Assembly: GCA_033239525.1 (NCBI GenBank)
Contig: BSYO01000004.1
Span: forward strand, 18,762,037-18,826,036
Direction: 5' to 3'
Length of the DNA stretch: 64,000 bases
From: Nepenthes gracilis
Taxonomy: Eukaryota > Streptophyta > Magnoliopsida > Caryophyllales > Nepenthaceae
Below the pieces are notes generated by a model. The model was not told where the DNA came from. It ran no database searches and saw nothing but the letters and a program-made list of their open reading frames with translations. Shown here one piece after another: positions 56,010 through 64,000 of the stretch; the stretch's first letter is position 1; the number at the start of each line of letters is the position of its first letter. The position numbers and the translations under genes are program-made.

Positions 56010-58440
56010 TAAAATGGAGGACTAAGCTCCTAGGTGGAAAATGGGCTGCTTGGATGTAGGGCAAGCCCCGTGGATGACGGGTATGGTGCCAGGATGGAGA
56101 GCGTGGCTCCTGAATGGAGAGCAAGACACCTGGATGGAGAGTGGGTGTGATATACCACGTTCTTATTTCTCTCATTAACTATTATTATAATTAATTAATG
56201 AGAAACACAAATGTATAAATGTACACAGAATTCATACAATCGTCACATCATCAATGGCTTCAATATCGTACTATAGGAGTACAACGGCGAATCTTATTAA
56301 AGAAAGATACCTGTTAAAAATTATTCAATAAAAATAACTCCACAATATCCTACAAACGCACACATAATATCCATAACAATTTGTAGAAACAATCTACACA
56401 AATATCATCAAAATTTAACACATCATCTCATACTTCCAAAGTTTTATATATATTCAGTATATTAAAATCAAAACAACAAAATCCTTCTTTCTAAGCATAA
56501 GAAATGGAATTTTCAATCTTCATTCCTCTTCATCTAGTATCAACTCGTGTGATTTATCTAAAGGTTAGTAAAAATAGTAAGAAAGTGAGTCAAATGTTCA
56601 GTAAGGTATCACATATAACAATAACATACACATTTTACTTAAAATACATCATTGAAGAAAATAGGAGTCATAATATATATATAAGTATAAAATATGGACA
56701 GAAAATATTTTATTCTTTATATTATTCTTTTATTGTCATAACTGTCAAATACATTGAAAATTTATTTATCTTTATGGATCAGAACTAGTAGACCTTACTA
56801 ACTAATGGAGCGGATAATTGAAAAAATGATTATATATATTCCCACACAATCTAAGGCCATGATATCCTATTCAATACTCAGACGTGGGCGATACTACATA
56901 AAACTTGATAGACAGGCCAAAAATCTACATTTATATCCCCCCAGTTATAATGGGGCAATCCTCGATTACCACCATAATATTATAAGGTATGTCAGAAAAT
57001 ATTACCCTCTAAATAATTCCTTGATCAAGTTTCTTACTTTCTTAACTTAGAAAAAATTCTATACTTTACTTCTTAGTTTTTAATTCTTACCATTTTGAAA
57101 AACGGTTTATACTTTTCTTCACAAAATTGTAGAGTCCTTTTTTTTTTCTTCTTTATAATTCATTATACATTTTTATCATCATAATAAATTCATAACGTGA
57201 AATTTGGATAGTAAATCATGCAGCAGAAATTTATAAATTTTTCTACATATTTAATAAGCGTATATTATATAATTAAATATGCAGTATATTTTTAATATAT
57301 ACAAATAGCATGCAATAATTTAAAATTAATATCTACAAATCACAAACATGTAAGAAATATTTTTATGCATCTAAATATGAAAAAAATTTTAAAATAATAC
57401 ACATAATTGATACTGAAAACTATATATGAGTTCTTGATAATTTTCACAGTAAAATCATGGAAAACCGATAAGTATACAAATTTTTTATACTTTTACTTCA
57501 AAATCTTAGTTTCGATGAATATTAGAATAATAATACTTGAAAAGAATGTGAATAAATTATAACAAAGGAAATAGAGAACTAAAAATGCACTTGCCTTTAC
57601 CAGATATACCAAAATTCTTAGTCCGAACGTTTTGAATTGGTTACCCAGATGCTTACTCCCTTTCCTCTTCCTTCTTTTCTCTCCTTCAGCCCTTCTCCTT
57701 CTCTTTCTCTTTTTATCTAATTAGCTCCACCGCTTGAAATGTGGTAGACTATATTTTTAGTCGACTTTTATAATAGACCCCCGCTAGAGCACGAGGCAAG
57801 CGCGAGCTACTGGAATCCGTGCTTAATGGGGAGCTCAATTGTATGACAGGCATACTCGGTTCTAGATTCGGCACCTACCTGCACACTTAAGTCTGCGGCT
57901 GGGCAGGCGAAAAGTACACAATAGGAATTGCAGCACCAACCCAAGGCTGGGTGCAAAATGCATCCAGTTTGTAATTTTTTCTTTTCAACCTTATTCTCTG
58001 TGTCATTCAACTTCAATTTCATTTGTATTAACTTAAATGATCACTATTTACATAAATTAAAATTCGATCATTACAATAGGCCTCCTAAATGGAGGGTATA
58101 GCGTCTAGATGGCGGGCCTCCTATATGGAAGGCTTACCCCCGGATGGAAGGCATTGCGCATGGATGGAGGACCTCTTGGATGGAGCCTTGGCGCTTAGAA
58201 GGAGAGCAAGCCTCTTGGATTGATGGCAGCTCCTAGAAGGAGGGCAGGCCACTTAAAAGGAGGGCAGGCTTGAATGGAGGATGGTTCATGGATAGAGAGC
58301 ATGCCTCCTAAATGGAGGATAGCTCCTAGATGGAGGGCAGACTACTTGGAAGAAGAGTAGGCTTGAATGGAGGACAGGCCCCTTAGAAGAAGGGCAAGCC
58401 CAAACGGAGGGTTGGCCTGCTCTCGTAGGAAAGTGACTGA
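56010..58440. repeat. GGATGGAGRGC minisatellite split by an insertion (56010-56145 and 58076-58440)
   Basis: Irregular units of about 22-30 bp built on CTCCTGGATGGAGGGC-like cores, many ending AAGCC or AGGCC. The array stops at 56145 and resumes at 58076 on the far side of the solo LTR. Confidence 0.75.
56146..58075 (-). mobile_element. Solo LTR, about 1930 bp, nested in the Tat-like LTR
   Basis: TGTGATATACC at the left and CGATCATTACA at the right give TG/CA ends of chromovirus type (minus-strand start TGTAATGATCG). The flanks GTGGG and ATAGG could be a TSD with two transitions. The inserted DNA is AT-rich and interrupts the minisatellite cleanly. No element proteins are present. Confidence 0.65.
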
Positions 58441-59509
58441 CTGCGATTGTGGATTTTGCTGTGTGACAGACCGGCCATATTTTTCCTTAAATATGACCTC
58501 CGTCAAAATCATACTTAAATAAAATTCAGGGTATAAAATTTTTCTTTTCTTTTTACACACAAGATCACAATTAGCCGGACGTCCTCTACTTGTCCGGCAT
58601 CCTCTCAGCCAGGAATTAGGGTCAGTCGACCAAGACACATGAGGTGCCACCAGGAACCCAATGTATTCAAACCATAACATCATGCAGAAGCATGTTATTA
58701 TTCATTAAATTTCACAGCGAAATTGTAATACATAATTTTCCAAAATAATTAGATGAAAATTATATCGAGATCGGTCCTTGCTGCTTCATAAGGTCGGACC
58801 ATCCATTCTCTCTATATTAGTTCGTCTAGCTTTAAACAAAGCTTTCTCTATCGGCTTAAATCCTTATTCGTTTGATCAATTTTTCTCGATCAACATAAAC
58901 TTACCATCATCTGAAAGTTAGACAGAGGGGAGTGAGCGGCAAGCCCAGCAAGATACCATATGTATAAATCATGCATAGTCACAGACAGTGCAAAAACAGA
59001 CAAACGTAATAAAGGCATTTATGCATGCAGATCATAAAACATTGCCAGAGTCAATTTCATTAAAACATATGCTGAAGTTCATACATCGGTGTCAAATTCT
59101 AAAGTTTATAATGCAAATTTTTTAAGTTTATAAATCACTGTCATCTTTATTAGTCCTTCCATTCTTAACTCCATTATTCAATGGACCTAGGCTAATAAAC
59201 CGTACTAGCAAAGTGGGTGAGTGATCGAGGATAAATTGTATTTACTCCACACAATTAAAAGCCCAAGTTCAAAAGTCATATCCATTTCCTCCCTGTACAA
59301 CTCCCCGAGGACGGCGGTCGTATCATATAATTTCCTCTCTATACAACGCCTCGAAGACGGCGGACCGCGTATCACTCTATGGACAAGGCTATCCCCGATT
59401 ACTACTGTAACATTCTAAGGCATACCGGAGAATCTTATTTAACTGTGTAACAGTACTAGGTCCGATCTTAATGCATTTATTCATAATTTGTAATCAAAAT
59501 TCATCAAAT

Positions 59510-59690
59510 TTCATAGCCGATTCACAGTTCACACATTCCATACTCTGGACAAATTCAAATGGATGATTCAAAGTTTACATTCCATATTCTGAACGAATTC
59601 AAAAGGCCGATTTAAAGTTCACATATTCCATATTCCGGACAAATTCGAAAAGCCTTTCATATTTTGATATTCCAGTTCCATGCAAAGTTT
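59510..59690. repeat. Tandem repeat of about 50 bp, three units
   Basis: Units carry (A/T)GCCGATT...AAGTTCACA, ATTCCATATTC and GGACAAATTCAAA-type boxes. Confidence 0.65.
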
Positions 59691-59929
59691 TCATGCGAAG
59701 TAATCCAGTCTTAAATTGAACATTAAGCATGGGCCAAAACATGAAATCAGATCCAGACATAGATTCAAAGTCAAGAGTTACATTTTCATAATCATGAAAC
59801 TTAGATCAAAATCATGACATTCATACATCTTTCATAACAAAACTCAAGGGATGGGGTTTCAAAGCGTAACTAACAAAATATAGATATTCGAAAGCTGTGA
59901 GCATAGAAAACAAGTTCAAGTACTCTTGC

Positions 59930-60240
59930 AAATCAACAAATGACCGAACCTATTTTAAATATGCAAATATCCGGACTTCATGCAATTAAGTCAATAATCG
60001 GACTCCTTTAGACGTGCAATTGCTGGACATCTTTAAATATACAACTAGCCGGACTTCTTAAGACATGCAAATAACCAAAGTTCTTTCATAATGCAAATAA
60101 CTGAACTTCGTCAAATATGCAAATGATCGGACTTATGCAAATAACTGATTTTCATGTAAATATATAAGTAATCAGACTTCATGCAAACAAGCAAATGGCT
60201 GGACTTCCTACAAAAGCAATTAATCAAAGTTCTTAAATGA
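59930..60240. repeat. Tandem repeat of about 30-36 bp around ATGCAAAT and CCGGACTTC
   Basis: Nine or ten degenerate units alternate a (T)ATGCAAATAA box with a (C/T)(C/G)GGACTTC box. The spacing varies. Confidence 0.65.
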
Positions 60241-60839
60241 TGTATTCATAAACATTAACGATGTGTAGAGAAAGAAAATTATGCTTTACGTAGAGACTTA
60301 ACAAAGAGAGCATGATAACAATAATGCTTAACAGATTCAAAATATGAATTTATTAAAAATGTAGGGTACACTTGCCTGGAATTTCTCATGAATTCCTTAT
60401 TCATGTTTGGTCTGAAAATTCTTCCCTTCTTTTCTTTCGTCTCTGACTCCCCGCTTCTATACCTGCTCCAAAATTTTCGCATTCAATATTTATAGGTGAT
60501 GAAGTGGTTGAGAGTAGATGGGGCAAGTCTCCTACGACCAATATTTTATTCATATCGTCTCTTCTAAAGAATTCCAGAGCAGGTGGAAGTAGGTAGGAGT
60601 AGGTCACCTACTCATAACTGGCCACTCCGACCTTTAGCTAAAACCGGTCTCCATCATCTCACTTCCAACTTCATCTATATCAACTTCTAGTCCAGCCAAC
60701 ATCAATTTCTCATACCACTTCGGCCCTCTTTACTCTTTTACTCTGGTTTCATCATCCTACATCATCTCCATCTAATCCTGCCACCCTAATTCCTCATGCT
60801 CCGGCCACCATTCCATCATCAACCCATAACCAACTTCGG

Positions 60840-61290
60840 CCTTCTTCATTTATCATCTCCTTCTCTTTAAATCACTTCGGCCTTCCAACATACACCATCA
60901 AATCCGGCCCTCCAACATACCATTCACTTCGGCCTTCCATCACACCATCCACTCCGACCGTTTATCACACCATCCACTCCAACCCTTTATCTAAACATTC
61001 ACTCCAACCAACCTCACCATTTCTACTCTGGCCTCCACCTTCACCTCCACTCCATGCTCTGGCTTCATCATACATACAAGGCACTCCGGCCTCTTGCAAA
61101 CACAAGGCACTCCGGCCTCTTGCACACACAAGGCACTCCGGCCTCACCAACACACAAGCCACTCCGACCTTCAAGGCCACTTCGGCTTTTACAAGATCAC
61201 AAGGCCACTTCGGCCTTTACAACTCCCTAAGGCCACTTCGACCTTTACAAGATCACAAGGCCACTTCGGCCTTTACAAGTTTACTCCCTA
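60840..61290. repeat. Tandem repeats around CACTTCGGCC and CACTCCGGCC
   Basis: Two adjoining arrays: units of about 33 bp with CATACACCAT/CACACCATCCACTCCG to 61020, then units of about 25-30 bp with AAGGCACTCCGGCC and AAGGCCACTTCGGCC to 61290. At least 14 cores are countable. Confidence 0.75.
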
Positions 61291-61327
61291 ATTATTATGT
61301 TGTTTTTTTGGGGATCGAGATCTCACA

Positions 61328-64000
61328 TGCTACCCCTCTAAAGCCTCCTGAGCCCTTTTCAACTTATGGTAGCCTACTACAATAACTGCTTTTATAATGT
61401 AATCCATAGAACAGCACTTGCTTGCCTGGGTGATGTGGGACCTTAAGCAAAACATCTTGAGATGATGGGCCGGGCTGGACTAGGAGAGCGGTGTTGTGGG
61501 CCCGCACAGTGGGGCCTCCAGGGGCCTTGCACTGGGCTTGGCTGCATATCTAATAGGCTGTCCATCTCCTACAATGTGGATTCTGGGCAGATTCATGGTA
61601 CTGAACCTATCACTAGTCCAACATATTGGGAGATTTAAAATTTCAATCCCGACATGTAATGATGGGACATCGTCATGCAAGTCTGTACGTGTGTTCCCTT
61701 TCCATATGTCTTGCGAATGTTTGCTATTCTTGGCAAGATTTTGCGACAATTCAACTCTCTAAACCTGCTGATTCTCTAGGATGGAGTCGGCAGGTGCGAT
61801 CTTCTACAATACTTGCTCACCAGACTCCACCCTTGGTTCTAGATGGAGCAACTTCTTACACCTTGCTTCATGAACCATTTTCCCATTAGCTAAGCGGTGC
61901 AAGAGACCAAAGCATGCATGGTGCCTGTGTTGCCATTGGCCGGGATCGAAGGAAGTACTAAGAGACTTGAAAATGCATTTGAAGTTTGTCTTGATTCCTT
62001 TACTTTGATCGGTCTCTAGTGGTGACCGGGGTGGCCTTGGTATAGGGTCACCGTCATATACTTCTCCTAGTCGGCATCACATAGTCCTCACTAGGGCAGT
62101 TTAGTGGACTGGTGGTTCAGCTTCAGTGGGGAAGAGGGTCGCTTCTTCTTCTTCCTGTCTAGGCAGACGGACACTCAATCTTTCACCCTCATAGGACTTT
62201 TGGTGCCTGCTAAAGGAGGAGATCTCTAGGTCTACCTTGGGTCTGGGCCTTGTCGCCGCAGTAGATCTAGTGCAAACCCTAGTTTGTGTGGCTGCGGCCT
62301 GCCTTGGTGGATGATCTCTGGTGGTCACCTTCCAGGCGAAAGCGGGTAGATGATCCTTGGGTCTTACTCGGGAGGGCTTTGGCATGCGCCTTCTACTTCA
62401 ACAACCTATGGAAGGTGGTGCGCAAGAGCTTGATCTTCTCGACCGTCCAGAACATAGTGCTCTGGCCATTGAGATTCCATTCCAGGGCCATGTGCATGCT
62501 TTCCATGCGGGTGCCTGTCCCAGTAAAGTAGGGCTTCAAAAGTCAAATTATCGTTCCACGTACTCTTTCCTCTGAGTTGTACATCCACCGCGGTGGGCGT
62601 CGTACTTTGTAAAAGGGTTTGATGTATGGAATTGCCAAGCATCCTTTGACTTTATTGCATGACTCTAATATTCTTACACAGTGTGAGTGATTGAAGCAGC
62701 TAGATGATGCCTTCGAAAGCTTGGGCTATGCTGGTCTGGTAGTCTGGTACTCTAAAAACTCTTTCTTCTAATAGTTTGGCTCACGACTACTCGTCCCCAC
62801 ACTTGGCAGGGATAGGGGCCGATCGAGCTCGCCTAGAGCCGGTCTTGAGCACCTTCCACTGCTTGACCTCTTGATGACTTGATGTTTGGCTGGCTGGCAT
62901 ATCCGTCCTTTGGAGTTTTGGCTCGCAGTGGCCTAACCTAGCCCTCAATTAGGGCATGGGCCAGTCGAACCAACCTCGAGTCTGCCAGGGCCTGGATCTA
63001 TTGGCTTGCCATCCTTAAACAAATAGTGCATTTGGGCATCATTGGTTGTCAGCGGACTGCGCTGGCAGGCAGAGTTGTGTGGGAACTACGAGGTCCACAA
63101 TCTCATGGTTCCTGATCGACTAGTTTCAATGAGTTGAGGCCTCATAGAGTCGAGGATGAGGCGCCAACTTTGGTCACGGGTCGTCCGAGTCTCAGGTGAG
63201 ATCCAGGAGCTTGAAGAGGGAAGATCATGGGCTTGGGATCGGATCACCTCACTATGAGAACGTGCTTAGGGAGTCCTAGTGGTGAGAGAGATGGAGAGCC
63301 GAGTAAGCACTGCTACTATCAAGGCTTCGAAGTAATGAGCAGGCACCATTGGCATCGACTGTGAGTTGTCTGAGTCTCAAACGTGATCCAAGAGCCTACA
63401 AAGGGAAGATCTTGGGCTTGGGATAGGATCGCCTCACTGTGAGGATGCACTTTGGGAGGCTGAGAGCCAACTTGCTAACTTCTAGAGCAACTATGCTTAA
63501 AGAGGCAGAGGGCTAAAGATTTAACTCTACCTAGAGGAAGTTTGCCAATTTGAGCTTTCCTATTGAACTTCCAGAGCTTTCCTATTTGAGGGGCGCTTGA
63601 GTTCGATGTTGATCTAACTTGGTCAATCTCCTAGAGATAGAAAGGAAGCCTTTACCACATTCACTGAGGGGCTTTCCGCCTCAGGATAGTTGATCATTCA
63701 AGCAGTAGGAGCATGCTGCACTTTGCATTCCTTGGAAGGGTCCTTCTTATCATGTATTGCTACTGGTTGGTCGACCGAAGGGATTGGGGGCGAGAAGCCC
63801 CCAATGGACTCCAATGCTGGGGCGAGGACCCATCGGGTGGGTAGGCTGGGTGAATATATTGACGTCGTGACCACGGCAAAGCTGGGGATCCCAATCTCGG
63901 TGGCTCCTTCTTTGAGAATGCCATTCTGCTTGCTGGTTAAGTGCTAGGGCTACCGGGGATGACTTGGGTGTGCGTGCCAAATTGTGCTCGCTCTTGTCGA
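61328..64000 (-). mobile_element. Internal 3' region of a minus-strand LTR element of unknown lineage
   Basis: Follows the LTR above on the other side of its polypurine tract. 61500-61890 is homologous, inverted, to 1-540 and 986-1535 (shared GGTTAAAATTTTGAACCTCCC / GATTGAAATTTTAAATCTCCC blocks). Higher GC than the LTR. Minus-strand frames such as 62385-62101 are Arg/Glu/Pro-rich and not recognisable. The element runs out of the window. Confidence 0.5.
63174..63475. repeat. 185-bp direct duplication
   Basis: GTCCGAGTCTCA at about 63183 and GTCTGAGTCTCA at about 63368 start two similar blocks, each with GGGAAGATC-TGGGCTTGGGAT and GATC-CCTCACT. Divergence is around 20% by eye. No gene. Confidence 0.65.

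Larger units (their letters stand above)
55565..58665 (-). repeat. Diverged Tat-like LTR, interrupted by a solo LTR
   Basis: The left end TATTGCATTACTGGATCC corresponds to the Tat LTR start TGTTGCGTCTTGGATCC. AATAAGAGGTCAGAG and a GGGACTCACTACTCG block follow in the same order as in elements A and B. The right end near 58665 (GGAACCCAATGTA) matches the Tat LTR end GGACCCAACA. Without the insertion (56146-58075) it is about 1.17 kb, longer than A and B because of an internal minisatellite. It may be a solo LTR: no Tat coding sequence adjoins it. Confidence 0.6.
58693..61327 (-). mobile_element. Long minisatellite-bearing LTR, minus strand
   Basis: The right end GATCTCACA is followed by TGCTACCCCTCTA (61328-61340), the complement of a polypurine tract, which sets the LTR start in minus orientation. 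The left end TGTTATTATTC at 58693 is a best guess. A minus-strand TATAAATA lies near 60490, and a GCAAGT donor-like site at about 60370. The segment 59250-59440 matches 56860-57020 in the preceding solo LTR, so the two are related families. Confidence 0.6.

Noticed and set aside
63160..63167. GGCGCCAA, a possible minus-strand Tat-type primer binding site
   Set aside because: If real, 63170 onward would be a 5' LTR and should match the LTR at 58693-61327. It does not by eye, and the LTR-side CA is not adjacent. Left as coincidence.
1..64000. CRISPR arrays, rRNA, tRNA genes and organellar insertions
   Set aside because: All regular repeats found are minisatellites without spacer logic. No tRNA cloverleaf, rRNA core or plastid/mitochondrial gene string was noticed; I could not run a covariance-model search.

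Overview
The window is nuclear DNA from a flowering plant, most likely a dicot. Host genes have GT-AG introns and AT-rich flanks, and about three quarters of the sequence is LTR-retrotransposon material of lineages typical of plants: Ty3/gypsy Tat, Ty3/gypsy chromovirus (Tekay/Del type) and Ty1/copia (Tork/Tnt1 type). I see no bacterial or organellar operon, no CRISPR array, and no rRNA or tRNA gene.

Two intact host genes stand out. An eight-exon purple acid phosphatase gene (4187-9535, +) joins without a stop into a 471-residue protein with all seven metal ligands. A single-exon LON N-terminal-domain protein of plastid type lies at 24210-25040 (-). A possible orphan 3' exon lies at about 38510-38738.

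Layout. 1-2430: diverged element debris with a 985-bp tandem duplication, a TATA box and a 50-bp tandem array. 2431-11247: the phosphatase gene and its flanks. 11248-20398: Tat element A on the minus strand, cut off inside integrase, with a 2798-bp solo LTR nested in its own LTR. 20399-26324: AT-rich host DNA, a copia relic, a 692-bp copia solo LTR, a local duplication that keeps the empty insertion site, and the LON gene. 26325-37992: Tat element B on the minus strand with 5' LTR, PBS, gag, protease, RT, two RNase H domains and integrase, but almost no 3' LTR. 37993-39348: host DNA. 39349-44112: 5'-truncated Tekay-type element with its 3' LTR. 45975-51526: complete copia element with a CAGAG target-site duplication. 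53617-61327: nested and tandem LTRs full of minisatellites. 61328-64000: internal sequence of an element whose relative, in the opposite orientation, forms the left edge of the window.

The most interesting structure is in the two Tat elements. Between integrase and the 3' LTR, on the strand opposite gag-pol, both carry the same series of gene-like cassettes: a small leader cassette, an unrecognised protein of about 220 residues, and a larger protein resembling the plant 'putative gypsy type transposon' family. The last two have their own TATTTAAA/G box, start codon and poly(A)-like signal, and the larger one has a conserved mini-intron of 77-78 bp. Antisense extra ORFs are known in Tat/Retand elements. 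A serial, separately promoted and spliced arrangement is what I infer here from two diverged copies.
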